Origin: Rickettsia endosymbiont of Gonocerus acuteangulatus
GTDB taxonomy: Bacteria > Pseudomonadota > Alphaproteobacteria > Rickettsiales > Rickettsiaceae
Direction of reading: 5' to 3'
Assembly: GCF_964026435.1 (NCBI RefSeq)
Contig: NZ_OZ032147.1
Coordinates: forward strand, 1,612,001-1,676,000
Length of the DNA: 64,000 bases
Shown here: positions 18,862 through 29,369 of the stretch, piece after piece
Position numbering within the stretch: the first letter of the stretch is position 1
How the letters are laid out: every line of letters starts with the position of its first letter
Translations under genes and position numbers: made by a program
Notes under the pieces: model-generated
The model's input: only the letters and a program-made list of their open reading frames with translations
Databases searched by the model: none
Told to the model about the DNA's origin: nothing

Positions 18862-19071
18862 ATCTTTAACTGCGGTAGTGGTGCATTTCAAGCATCAACC
18901 TTGCGGCAGAAACTTAACCGAGGCGAATACTCAAACGCTGCCGATGAGTTGCTGCGATGGGTAAAAGCTAAAGGCGGCGTTACGCTGCAAGGCTTAGTAA
19001 AGCGTCGTAATATAGAGCGGTCATTGTTCTTGAGCGAAGCAGCTACAGCAGCGGTTTTTAGCTCTGCCTAA
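18862..19071 (+). pseudogene. Phage lysozyme (GH24-like) C-terminal fragment
   Basis: An open frame of about 69 codons with no start reads FNCGSGAFQASTLRQKLNRG, then NAADELLRWVKAKGG and GLVKRRNIERSLF, ending in TAA at 19071. This is the C-terminal half of a T4/P22-type endolysin of the RrrD kind. The N-terminal catalytic Glu region is absent. Codon use and base composition (close to half G+C) differ sharply from the AT-rich surroundings, which points to recent acquisition from another bacterium or phage. The stretches 18605-18694 and 19072-19335 show no gene. Confidence 0.7.
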
Positions 19072-19335
19072 AATACCATCATATTTACATCTTAATAAAA
19101 GTTTCTTAAATATTTTATTATAATTATAAGTGGTATTCATTACTAATTATTAAAACTCTCTATTATTTTCCTTTATCCTATATTAATATTTACATTTCAC
19201 AAATTATCCCTAATTCATTAATTTATATCCTTGGTTAAATTTCCATTGATTTCTTAAAACTCCTTATTATTATTTCGTCTATAGCTCGTTTTTAACAAAA
19301 CATTAAAAATTATAGAATTTGATAAGAGTATAATT

Positions 19336-20589
19336 ATGTTTAAGGGACAGTCTCAAATTACGCAAGAAGTAACAACAATAAAAACACCACATGAAAACTT
19401 AATAGAATTTTTAGAAACAAGAGGATTAAAGCACAAAGCAGATAACTTAAGCAAAGATGATAAATCGCTTGATCTTTCAGAGAACAACATAGGCGAAGCC
19501 GGAGCAACGGAACTAGCTAGAGTTCTAAAAGATAATTCTACTCTTACATCACTTTATCTTTCAAGTAACAAAATAGGCTCAATATTAAGAAGAATTAACA
19601 AATATCTAGTCAGAAACAAAGATTTAGCAGAGAAAAAAGCAGAAAGTTTGAATGCCGCAGGCGATGATTTATACAATCAAGAAAAATATAGTGAAGCCAT
19701 AGAAAAATATAAAGCTGCAATAAAACTTATATCATATGACCAAGATAAATTAGAATTATACGAAAAAAATCAAAAAAAAGCAGAAAAGAAATATGAAGAA
19801 CAGAAAAAACAAATACTTTCAGAAAATGACGAACTTGCTGAAATAGTAAATAAATTTTTTCACGATCCTACAGCTGTCAGTCTTTGTTATCAAATAATAA
19901 CAGATGATTTTGCTAAATTAGTTGCAGATAAATTAAAAGTTATTAAAACGATTACTGCTATCGATTTTATGGGTAGCACTATAAGTGATCAAAGTATAAA
20001 AATTATTACTGAAGCTCTAAAAACAAGTACACAACTAAAGAAACTTGATTTTAGCGGATGTGATTTAGGTGATCAAAAAATATCAATATTAGCCGAAGTT
20101 TTACAACTTAAGACTCTTACCCACCTTTGCCTTAATGCAAATTATATAGGGACTGTAGGAATAAACGCAATTATTGAAGCTTTAAAAGAAAATACCACCA
20201 TTACGCATATAGATTTAAAGCAAAATAATATAGATCAACAAAGTCAAATTATAATCGAGAAATATTTACAGCGAAATAAAAATTTATTGGAAGAACATAA
20301 TAGTTTTCAAAAGTTAGTAGATAAGTTAAACGATAAAATAGCTAACGATGCTAACATTAAAAATAAATCTATAGTAGAAGATACTATAAAGTATATAATA
20401 CAAAAAACTCCTCTTCTTACTAGGACAATCGACCGAGACCAAATAATAACTGATATACAGAAGCTTTTAGATAATAAGTTTGCAGCGTCAAAATTTATGG
20501 GCATAAAAGAAGAGCTTGAGGAATTAATAGAACAACAAAGCATAAATGATGATACTAATGTCCTTGGAATAGATAGTACGTTTGGCTGA
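19336..20589 (+). CDS. Leucine-rich repeat / TPR-like protein
   Basis: An intact 417-residue protein. Residues 40-90 carry RNase-inhibitor-type leucine-rich repeats (KSLDLSENNIGEAGATELAR). Residues 95-160 form a TPR-like, charged coiled-coil stretch (AAGDDLYNQEKYSEAIEKYK, then Lys/Glu-rich helix). More LRRs follow at about 200-310 (LKKLDFSGCDLGDQKISILA, THIDLKQNNIDQQSQIII), and then a helical C-terminus. There is no signal peptide or membrane segment. It is the best preserved of the accessory repeat proteins here and the paralogue of the broken gene at 9447. Function is unknown; protein-protein interaction is likely. Confidence 0.75.
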   Translation: MFKGQSQITQEVTTIKTPHENLIEFLETRGLKHKADNLSKDDKSLDLSENNIGEAGATELARVLKDNSTLTSLYLSSNKIGSILRRINKYLVRNKDLAEKKAESLNAAGDDLYNQEKYSEAIEKYKAAIKLISYDQDKLELYEKNQKKAEKKYEEQKKQILSENDELAEIVNKFFHDPTAVSLCYQIITDDFAKLVADKLKVIKTITAIDFMGSTISDQSIKIITEALKTSTQLKKLDFSGCDLGDQKISILAEVLQLKTLTHLCLNANYIGTVGINAIIEALKENTTITHIDLKQNNIDQQSQIIIEKYLQRNKNLLEEHNSFQKLVDKLNDKIANDANIKNKSIVEDTIKYIIQKTPLLTRTIDRDQIITDIQKLLDNKFAASKFMGIKEELEELIEQQSINDDTNVLGIDSTFG

Positions 20590-20710
20590 AAAACGGACAA
20601 GGACAATTTGCTCCCCTTAAATTCATGTTGCTTGTAAATTTTGTTGCATAAAAAAGCAAAACTTACGCTATGAGTAAAAAAGTGATAAATTATTGTAAAA
20701 ATAATTAAAC

Positions 20711-21888
20711 ATGTCAAAGAGGATAAAGTTGCAAGCAATACCAATTAATAGGACAGATTATTGTCAATTTTTAATAGTTAGCCAAAAGAATTATAGTTTA
20801 ACCTACTACGCTGAACATGCAAAGAAATGTAGTCATGATGTTATTAATAGATCAAAACTTACGCTATGTTATAGCAAATATGCTAAAAACTCTTATTACA
20901 CAGCAATGTTTTATAGTGAAGCACTTCATAATATCCCTTAATTCATGGGCATTATATCAAACATAGCGTAAGTTTTGAGATTTTTAAGGAATGAAAAATA
21001 TACACCTTCTTTGTTATGGGAACACATCAAGAATGATGTTATTTTTTCATCTAATGGATATACAATATTTGATGATACGGTTTTAAATAAAAGGAATACG
21101 AAGCAAATAGAAATTGCAAGATCGCAGTACAGTGGAGCTACAGGTAGAGTTACTAAAGGTATAGGAGTAGTGAGTCTGGTATATTATAACCCTGATATTA
21201 ATAAGTTTTGGGTAATAGATTATCGAATTTTTGCACCTGATCATGATGGAGCAACAAAACTAGAACACCTATTAAACATGTTAAATAATGCTGTTTATAG
21301 CAAGAAGATTCCTTTTCAAACAGTACTTTTTGACACATGGTATTCTACACACAAAATTATGCAACATGTTGACTCTTTGGGGAAATATTATTATGCCCCT
21401 ATTAAAGCCAATAGAAACGTTAGTAAAACGCACGATTCTAAACCTTATAAAGCTGTAAAAGAGTTGACATTTTCAGATGAAGAGATCAGGCATGGAGTAG
21501 AGATTCATATAAAAGGCTTTGCTAAAAATAAGCATGTTAATTTGTTTAAATTTACTGTTCCTACCAACAGAGTTGAGTATGTTGTTACCAATAACAAAAC
21601 TCAAAATCTTCTAAAGCTGCACAAGATGAGTGTGGCTTTCGATGGGTAATTGAGAGCATGCACAGAGAAATTAAGCAACTTACTGGGATAGAACGTTGTC
21701 AATGCAGGAAACAGCGTATTCAACGTAATCATATTAGTTGTGCATTTTTAGTTTGGGCATTTCTCAAAAGGACTGCAAATACAATCGGTAAAACGGTTTA
21801 CCAAATAAAGTTAGGGCTTTTAGATGACTATATGCAACAACAGCTGCGTTCTCCATCTTTACGATATTTAGAACCAAACATAGCGTAA
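20711..21888 (+). pseudogene. IS4/IS701-like transposase, disrupted
   Basis: ATG 20711 gives the normal N-terminus for 47 residues, then the frame enters the MITE. The middle part resumes at 20978 (RFLRNEKYTPSLLWEH). A one-base deletion in the AACTCAcAAATC stretch near 21603 shifts the frame before the Glu helix, which is readable again from 21658 (MHREIKQLTGIERC). Not functional. Confidence 0.9.
20853..20977 (+). mobile_element. 125-bp MITE, copy 3 (inside its presumed parent IS)
   Basis: Perfect MITE with both CAAAACTTACGCTATG ends and the 4-bp target duplication AGAT. It has landed inside a copy of the element whose ends it shares, which dates it after that IS insertion. Confidence 0.93.
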
Positions 21889-21894
21889 GTTTTG

Positions 21895-22126
21895 AAAGGT
21901 ATCATTTATATACTGTCTTTTATCCATGGTGGTTAGCAAATCGTACTACTTGCTTCCACCATTCAAATCATTCGCAATTAATCACAAATATACTAAATAT
22001 TAAATTCATTATACATATTTGTATATTTTCCTATAATATCTTTAGCTAATTCAGCTATATTTGCATTAATTTACCATCCGATGATAGATAAACTAAACAT
22101 AATAATCATCTGAAAGCCAAAAAATC
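21895..22126. other. Gene-free stretch upstream of ubiA
   Basis: AT-rich DNA with no credible open frame. It probably contains the ubiA promoter, but no box stands out. Confidence 0.4.
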
Positions 22127-22957
22127 ATGCATAAATTCTTATTAACTTTAAAATTAATGCGAGCAGATAAGCCGGTAGCTTATTTACTGGTCTTCTTCCC
22201 TGCCTTATTTGGTTTACTGCTTGCCAATCCGTCTAGAGAAGATTTAATATATTTACTCCCACTATTTATCCTAGGTAGCATTACAACAAGAAGTAGCGGA
22301 TGTATTATCAATGATATATTTGACCGAAAATTCGATAAGTATGTTGCAAGGACTAAAAACCGCCCTCTAGCTAGCGGTACTTTGTCTATAAAATATGCTA
22401 TTGCTATACTTTTTATTCTTGGTGTAATCTCGCTTTTTACTTTGCTAGCTTTGAATAAGACAGCCATATATATAGGTTTTTTCGCAGTAATTATGATTAG
22501 TATATATCCGCTAATGAAGCGTGTTACTTATCTCCCCCAAGTTTTTTTAGGTTTTACATTTAATTTAGGAACGCTAATAGCCTATACAGCAGTTCAGAAT
22601 AAGCTTGATATAGCAGCAATTACGATGTATTTAGCCTGCTGTTTATGGACGATGGGGTATGATACGATATATGGATTTATGGATATAAAGGACGATAAGG
22701 AAATAGGAGTGAAATCCTTAAGCATTTATTTAGAAAATAAAGCATATAAATTTTGGCTTTATATATTTTACGTTGGATTTATTTTATTATTTATTTCAGC
22801 TGCCGGCTATAATCTAGACTATCTACCTATCCTCGGTGCTTCAACCTTATTAATACTACAAATAGCAACTTTAGACATTCATAATCCAGCTAATTGCATG
22901 ACAAGATTTAAAGCAAATCATTATGCCGGATTGCTATTAAGTTTAAGTTTCTGTTAA
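22127..22957 (+). CDS. ubiA: 4-hydroxybenzoate polyprenyltransferase
   Basis: A 276-residue integral membrane prenyltransferase of the UbiA family, with about eight or nine hydrophobic segments. The first Asp-rich motif is N62-D63-xx-D66-xxx-D70 followed by ARTKNRP, and the second lies near residues 182-190 (MDIKDDKEIG); both bind the prenyl diphosphate through magnesium. It attaches a polyprenyl tail to 4-hydroxybenzoate in ubiquinone synthesis. That fits the aerobic respiratory chain encoded further on (nuo genes). It starts at ATG 22127 and stands alone. Confidence 0.95.
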   Translation: MHKFLLTLKLMRADKPVAYLLVFFPALFGLLLANPSREDLIYLLPLFILGSITTRSSGCIINDIFDRKFDKYVARTKNRPLASGTLSIKYAIAILFILGVISLFTLLALNKTAIYIGFFAVIMISIYPLMKRVTYLPQVFLGFTFNLGTLIAYTAVQNKLDIAAITMYLACCLWTMGYDTIYGFMDIKDDKEIGVKSLSIYLENKAYKFWLYIFYVGFILLFISAAGYNLDYLPILGASTLLILQIATLDIHNPANCMTRFKANHYAGLLLSLSFC

Positions 22958-23017
22958 ATATATTGCTAATTTATATATAACTATACCCATACAAATCTTA
23001 CAAAATTTACGGCTAAT

Positions 23018-23256
23018 TTATACTTGTTCAGGAAGCACAACACCTGAGAGTACATATTCATTATTTTGAAGTGTATATTCTATTATATCAGTATCGGATG
23101 CATTCTCTAACATTTTTTGATTATACTCAAGAATTAATCTAGACTTTGGATATAACCATATTATATCTTTCATTACGAACCTTAGAGCCTCTGTAATAGT
23201 AGTTGTTCCTTTTGCATATGCTATATTTTTTTCTCATTTTGTGGATAATTTAACAT
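23018..23256 (-). pseudogene. Hypothetical gene remnant
   Basis: On the minus strand ATG at 23256 opens a frame (MLNYPQNEK) that meets a run of seven A. Adding one A joins it to a sensible frame (ITEALRFVMKDIIWLYPKSR ... YTLQNNEYVLSGVVLPEQV) ending at 23018. Length would be about 79 residues. The family is not recognised. The remaining intergenic sequence to 23378 holds nothing else. Confidence 0.35.
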
Positions 23257-24754
23257 ACACTATAATTCTATTTAAAATAGTTTAAGCAATTAAATATATG
23301 GTAACTTATTCCTAATTGTCAATTAAAATATTTTTAGCTTGGAAATTTGGAAACTCGTCTCTATTCCTTAATAATTAACTACAAACTCCTGATTCTTGCA
23401 GGTAGTTTTAATGATTTATCTTTCATGAAATTTAAAAATTGGCTAACTGAGTCTACTATATCGTCATTTTTTATATGCGGGAAGTTTAGTAATTCCTTTA
23501 AGGCTATGGTTGATGGTTTAGGTATTAACACTATACCGGCTTGAAATAAAGGCACTACTGCAGCAAATCTCGTAACTTTATCAAACTTAGGCTTAATCCC
23601 TATCACTCTAATATTGTCAGCTAAAAAACCTAAATCTTGAATTAGTTGCTGACCGCTTGCTTTGTCTTCTATCAATATAAATCTCGGCTTATATTGATTG
23701 GCTAATTTTTCTGTCAAATTCTTCAATTCAGGATAATTAATTCTTTTTCGTATTAATGATACTAAATAATATTTCTGCCCTAAAATACCCCATATAGTGC
23801 AGACGCTATAATCTGAATCTTCAAAAATTTTAATTGCCGTATCCCAGCTTTGGATGAAATAATCAAACTTCTCAGGCAAACTTTCATAAAAACTAATATC
23901 TTCGATATTAAGCAGTGATGAGCCTTGCGGTATAGGCTCTTGCAAATATTGAGCATGGTAATTATAGCTACCTATTTCATGCTCTAATTTTGCTAAGCAA
24001 TATCAGCAGGCTCTTTATAACTCTCCAATACTTCACCTTTAATATAAGAATTAGCTGTGAGTTTAAAAGAATAATCACAATCAGCAATAGCTGGAATTTT
24101 TAAATGATGCCACGCATTGCTGTTATTAAGCTGAAAATACTATAAGTAAGTAGAACAGAACCTATTTAAAATAATAAGATTTTAAATAGGTAATGATGAA
24201 CAGAAAATATAGACACTTATCTCGAGAAGAGAGATATGAGATAAAAAGAATGTATGACCTAGGAGTCAGTATTAATAAGATAGCACAACATCTTACGAGG
24301 TCTAAAAGCACTATTAGTATGGAGCTAAAAAGAAATAAGGTAAAAGATAAGTATATGCCTTGTGTTGCTCAGGAAAAATATGAAAACAGGATGTATCAGC
24401 AAGAGTTATTAAAAATAGAAAAGAACCCTATGTTGTTAGATTATATTAAAAATGCTATGATTCGCAAGAAATGGTCGCCGGATGCTATAGCCGGAAAGTT
24501 AAAACTAGACAAAAATACAGCTTTGTGTATCAGTACAGAAAGTATATATAGATTTGTTTACACTTCTGCAGTAGCAGCTAAATTAAAGTTATATAGCTAT
24601 TTACCTTCTAAAAGATATAAAAGGCAAGAAAGAGGGAAGAGGCATCAAAGGATCATTATACCACAAAGGATCTCAATACATCAGCGTGATGCAATAGCTA
24701 CGAAAAAGGTAGAAGTAGGGCATTTTGAGGCAGATCTTACATTTCATAAAGGTA

Positions 24755-25716
24755 TAGCATAAGTCATTAAGGTACTGACAGAGCGAGAGTATCATGTTAT
24801 AGTAAGCAAATATTAACAAGCATGTAAAGAGATATGGCACGAGCATATGCAATAGAACTAAGACTAAGAGTTATAAAAGCTGTAGAAGCAGGGATACGAA
24901 TAAGTAAGGTAAGTAAATTATTTAATGTAAGTCGTGATACTATATATAAATGGAAAAAATTAAAAGATAAGCAAGGTACTTTAGAAGCAGCAACTGGTTA
25001 TCAGAAAGGACATAGTCATAAGATAAAAGATTCAGAATCTTTTAAAGAATTTTTTAAAGCTAATATGAATAAAACATCAAAGGAGTTAGCAAAGCAATGG
25101 GGTAATATTGCATCTGTAACTATTTTAAGACAAATCAGAAAACTTGGCTATAGCTATAAACAAAACTCATTTTCATCCGAAAAGAGATATTAAATTAAGA
25201 AATGAATTTATAGCAAAGATACAAACCATCACAAAAGACAAATTAGTATATCTTGATGAATCTGGAATAGAGGATAATGCTTGCAAAGAGTATGGATGGA
25301 GCATTATAGGACAAAGGTGTTATGGAGAAAAGGTGTATCAACATAAATTTAGAATAAGTATGATAGCTGGTCTTTGTAATGGTAATCTTATTGCTCCTGT
25401 AATATTTGAAGGTAATTGTAATACAGAGGTCTTTAAAACTTATATTAGGGATGTATTAATTACAAAATTACAACCTGGGCAAACCGTTATTATGGATAAC
25501 ATTAATTTTCATAAAAATTCTAAAGTTAAAGAGTTCATTGAATCCGTTGGTTGTACCATATTGTATTTACCAACTTACTCTCCTGATTTAAATCCTATAG
25601 AGCATTACTGGTTTAAGATAAAAAATGAAATTAGGAAAGTTGTAGGAGATTTTGAAACATTTTATGATGCTGTTTTTAATACTATTAAATTGTCAGTATC
25701 TTAATGATTTATGCTA
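24755..25716 (+). mobile_element. IS630 type A, copy 2
   Basis: A 962-bp element with both ends (TAGCATAAG and TTATGCTA) and a clean TA duplication in the IS30 sequence GGTAATCAAAG. One base is added in the lysine run (AAACAAAACT), so the transposase is split into 24834-25193 and 25144-25704 and is probably inactive. Confidence 0.93.
24834..25704 (+). pseudogene. IS630 type A transposase, frameshifted
   Basis: The N-terminal helix-turn-helix half and the DDE half (VYLDESGIEDN, VIMDNINFHK, NPIEHYWFKIKNEI) are both complete but lie in different frames. The shift is at the AAACAAAACT run; the intact copy at 4567 has AAAAAAACT. The copy at 41898 has the same extra base, so these two share a recent ancestor. 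Confidence 0.88.
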
Positions 25717-25770
25717 TAATCAAAGTATGAATATTGGTGCACTGGTGGATAAAAAGAGTCAAAAGATTAT

Positions 25771-26882
25771 CAAAACTTACGCTATGAGTAAAAAAGTGAT
25801 AAATTATTGTAAAAATAATTAAACATGTCAAAGAGGATAAAGTTGCAAGCAATACCAATTAATAGGACAGATTATTGTCAATTTTTAATAGTTAGCCAAA
25901 AGAATTATAGTTTAACCTACTACGCGCTGAACATGCAAAGAAATGTAGTCATGATGTTATTAATAGATTTTTAAGGAATGAAAAATATACACCTTCTTTG
26001 TTATGGGAACACATCAAGAATGATGTTATTTTTTCATCTAATGGATATACAATATTTGATGATACGGTTTTAAATAAAAGGAATACGAAGCAAATAGAAA
26101 TTGCAAGATCGCAGTACAGTGGAGCTACAGGTAGAGTTACTAAAGGTATAGGAGTAGTGAGTCTGGTATATTATAACCCTGATATTAATAAGTTTTGGGT
26201 AATAGATTATCGAATTTTTGCACCTGATCATGATGGAGCAACAAAACTAGAACACCTATTAAACATGTTAAATAATGCTGTTTATAGCAAGAAGATTCCT
26301 TTTCAAACAGTACTTTTTGACACATGGTATTCTACACACAAAATTATGCAACATGTTGACTCTCTGGGGAAATATTATTATGCCCCTATTAAAGCCAATA
26401 GAAACGTTAGTAAAACACACGATTCTAAACCTTATAAAGCTGTAAAAGAGTTGACATTTTCAGATGAAGAGATCAGGCATGGAGTAGAGATTCATATAAA
26501 AGGCTTTGCTAAAAATAAGCATGTTAATTTGTTTAAATTTACTGTTTCTACCAACAGAGTTGAGTATGTTGTTACCAATAACAAAACTCAAAAATCTTCT
26601 AAAGCTGCACAAGATGAGTGTGGCTTTCGATGGGTAATTGAGAGCATGCACAGAGAAATTAAGCAACTTACTGGGATAGAACGTTGTCAATGCAGGAAAC
26701 AGCGTATTCAACGTAATCATATTAGTTGGGCATTTTTAGTTTGGGCATTTCTCAAAAGGACTGCAAATACAATCGGTAAAACGGTTTACCAAATAAAGTT
26801 AGGGCTTTTAGATGACTATATGCAACAACAGCTGCGTTCTCCATCTTTACGATATTTAGAACCAAACATAGCGTAAGTTTTG
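25771..26882 (+). mobile_element. IS4/IS701-like element, copy 5 (transposase frameshifted)
   Basis: A full-length element (1112 bp) with the 4-bp duplication TTAT in IS30 sequence. A 2-bp insertion (ACGCGCTGAA instead of ACGCTGAA near 25925) breaks the transposase after about 38 residues. The remaining 292 residues are open from 25998. Confidence 0.93.
25825..26876 (+). pseudogene. IS4/IS701-like transposase, frameshifted
   Basis: Starts as the intact enzyme (MSKRIKLQ at 25825), is thrown out of frame by the extra GC near 25925, and is open again from MLWEHIKNDVIF at 25998 to the stop at 26876 with all catalytic residues. Restart at 25998 would give a protein lacking about 57 residues. Confidence 0.85.
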
Positions 26883-27232
26883 TTATTTTAGTGCTGAATA
26901 ACTCCAAGAGAGCTACAACAGTTACCAATGGTTTTTTAAGAAAGATAAAAACTCTTCCAAATAGTGTGAGAAAGACTATTACTATGGATAATGGCAAAGA
27001 GTTTGTGGGACATGTTGCCTATAGACTATCTGGGTTTCAAACTTTCTTTTGTGATCCATACCGCCCTAGACAAAAAGCATTAGTGGAAAAAATGAATTCT
27101 ATGATTCATAGAATTTTACCTAAAAATACAGATATTACTACCGTTACACAAAGAGGTCTTGACAATGTTGCTGAGATTTTAAATAACATGCCAAGAAAGA
27201 TTTTTGGTTATAAAACCCCCAATGAAATTTGG

Positions 27233-28558
27233 GGCTCTGTCCAAATAAGTGTGGGAATTTCTCAAAGGTTATATAAAAATATAATATAACAAAAGGAGAA
27301 ATTATATGCACCAAAAACAAAATGAAGCAATGAATCAAGCGATAGATTTATTAATAAATAATGATACAGATATATCAACATTACTTAAAGAGGATGGTTT
27401 ATTAAAGCAATTAACCAAACGGCTTGTAGAGAAGGCATTGCAGTCAGAGATGAATAATCACTTAGGATATGATAAATATTGTCATACTGATAGTGATAAT
27501 GTTCGTAATGGTAAGAATGTAAAGAATCTAGTAACAAATAATGGAGTTATAGAGATTGAGGTTCCAAGGGATAGAAGTAGTACATTTGAACCTGCATTAA
27601 TTCCAAAGCGTCAAAGACGTATTGAAGGATTTGATGATAAAATAATATCGTTATACGCTAAAGGAATGAGCTTATCTGATATTAAGATTCAAATACAAGA
27701 ATTGTATGGAGCTGACGTTAGCGAAAGTTTGATAAGTCAAATTACTGATGATGTAATTGAGGATGTCAAGATATGGCAAAGCCGACCATTGGATCGAGTA
27801 TATGCTATAGTATTTTTTGACTGTTTAGTAGTAAAAGTACGTCAAGATAAACGAATTATCAATAAGTCTGTATATGTAGCATTAGGTATTGATTTATCTG
27901 GCAGGAAGGATATTTTAGGATTGTGGATCAGTGAAAATGAAGGAGCAAAATTTTGGCTTGGTAATTTTACTGAGATGAAGAACAGAGGTATGCAAGACAT
28001 GCTTATTGCTTGCAGTGATAATTTAACCGGTATGTCTGAGGCGATAGAGGCAGTTTTTCCGAAAACCGAACATCAATTATGTATTGTACATCAGATTAGA
28101 AATAGTTTAAAATATGTATCATATAAAGACCGAAAAGAATTAGCGGCTGATTTAAAGCCTATTTATACTGCTAGCACAGAGGAAGAAGCACATCTTGCTT
28201 TAGAATCTTTTGAAGCTAAATGGAGTAAACAGTATCCACAAATTGCTAAATCTTGGTATGTTCATTGGGAAAATTTAATGGTTTTTCTAGGATACCCTGA
28301 GGCGATAAGGAAAGTAATATACACAACAAATAGTGTAGAATCTGTCAATAGCCAATTACGTAAGGTTACCAAGAATAAACGGGTTTTTCCAAATGATAAT
28401 GCCGTTTTTAAGACCTTATATTTGGCAATTGATTATATGACCAAGAAATGGGCTATGCCGATTCCAAACTGGAACGCAGCTATGGCTCACTTTTTGATAA
28501 AATTTGAAGGTAGAATTTAAGCCCTATGAAAAATTTACACACTTAATTAGAAAGACTC
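27233..28558 (+). mobile_element. IS256 family element
   Basis: A 1326-bp element with imperfect 31-bp inverted ends (GGCTCTGTCCAAATAAGTGT and GAGTCTTTCTAATTAAGTGT), flanked by the 8-bp duplication AAATTTGG (27225-27232 and 28559-28566). It is the only IS256 copy in the window. Confidence 0.93.
27306..28520 (+). CDS. IS256 family (mutator-type) transposase
   Basis: A full-length 404-residue transposase. It has the N-terminal conserved region (LVEKALQSEMNNHLGYDKY), an acidic catalytic site with Asp in VYAIVFFDCLVVKVRQ, Asp in MLIACSDNLTGM, and Glu in the IYTTNSVESVNSQLRK helix, and the CIVHQIRNSLKYV signature of IS256. AGGAG lies 8 bases before ATG 27306. It appears intact and active. Confidence 0.95.
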   Translation: MHQKQNEAMNQAIDLLINNDTDISTLLKEDGLLKQLTKRLVEKALQSEMNNHLGYDKYCHTDSDNVRNGKNVKNLVTNNGVIEIEVPRDRSSTFEPALIPKRQRRIEGFDDKIISLYAKGMSLSDIKIQIQELYGADVSESLISQITDDVIEDVKIWQSRPLDRVYAIVFFDCLVVKVRQDKRIINKSVYVALGIDLSGRKDILGLWISENEGAKFWLGNFTEMKNRGMQDMLIACSDNLTGMSEAIEAVFPKTEHQLCIVHQIRNSLKYVSYKDRKELAADLKPIYTASTEEEAHLALESFEAKWSKQYPQIAKSWYVHWENLMVFLGYPEAIRKVIYTTNSVESVNSQLRKVTKNKRVFPNDNAVFKTLYLAIDYMTKKWAMPIPNWNAAMAHFLIKFEGRI

Positions 28559-29369
28559 AAATTTGGGCAGAAAATTTATAGGTTTTGTTCTACTTAGTCC
28601 TTGCATTTTCAAAGCAAATATCCAACTTAATCATCACTATGTAGACGCTGCATAACCAAAACTATCGCACCACGATTACGATTATTGAGCCTACTGACAA
28701 AGGTTTGTTCAAACCAATCTATCACTTTTTGACGTATAGCTTAATGCGATAAGGTAGTGATTTTTTAAGAGCATAGTAAACAGCATCAAAAAAGTGCTCA
28801 AAATTAGAAATAGTTTTTCTTATTTCATTCTTGATTTTAAACCAGTAATGCTCAATAGGATTTAAGTCAGGAGAGTAAGTTGGTAAAAATAAAATACTGC
28901 AACCAACAGATTCAATTAACGTTTTCACTTTTGTACTTTTATGAAAATTAATATTATCCATTACTACTATCTGACCAGCCTTTAATTCCTTGATCAATAT
29001 CTCTTGTACATAAGTTTCAAAAATGTCCTTATTACATGTCCCATCAAATATTATTGGGGCAATAATATCTTTGACACACAGCCCAGCAATCATACTAATC
29101 CGTGATTTATGTTGATAGACCTTTTCACCATAACATCTTTGACCGATAATGCTCCACCCGTGTTCTCTACAGCTATTATCTTCTATCCCAGACTCATCGA
29201 TAAATACTAAATCTTGTTTATCTATAGTTTTTAGTTTCAATATAAACTCATTCCTTAGACCAATATCCCTTTTGGGATGAAGAAAAGTTTTTTTTATAAC
29301 TATAACCTAATTTATTAAGCAATCTTGATATCGTACTTGCAGATACTTTTTGACTCCAGTTATTAGCTA

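Larger units (their letters stand above)
20657..21894 (+). mobile_element. IS4/IS701-like element, copy 4, carrying a MITE
   Basis: A complete element flanked by the 4-bp duplication AAAG (20653-20656 and 21895-21898). It is 128 bp longer than the intact copy because the 125-bp MITE and its AGAT duplication sit inside, and one base (C) is missing near 21603. The transposase (20711-21888) is therefore disrupted twice. Confidence 0.93.
24193..28581 (+). pseudogene. IS30 transposase in four pieces
   Basis: The N-terminal 187 residues are intact from ATG 24193 (HTH and first catalytic Asp in GHFEADLTFHKG). The middle is a 54-bp scrap at 25717-25770. The DNGKEF and RQKALVEKMNSM part lies at 26883-27232, and the last codons at 28567-28581 after IS256. 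Without the insertions the sequence would encode the standard 324 residues. Confidence 0.9.
24132..28611 (+). mobile_element. IS30 element, copy 3, host for three other ISs
   Basis: IS30 inserted in the terminase gene with duplication AAGC (24128-24131 and 28612-28615). Inside it are an IS630-A (24755-25716, TA target), an IS4/IS701-like element (25771-26882, TTAT duplication) and an IS256 element (27233-28558, AAATTTGG duplication). Removing the three leaves the 1066-bp IS30. Confidence 0.93.

Noticed and set aside
23240-23248. TTATCCACA, a perfect DnaA box on the minus strand
   Set aside because: Only one box is present and it lies in a decayed gene remnant, with no AT-rich unwinding element or gene context of an origin; chance occurrence is likely.
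26883-27289. Separate 132-residue integrase-like gene between two ISs
   Set aside because: It is the C-terminal part of the IS30 transposase separated from its N-terminus by inserted elements and fused to IS256 sequence at its end.
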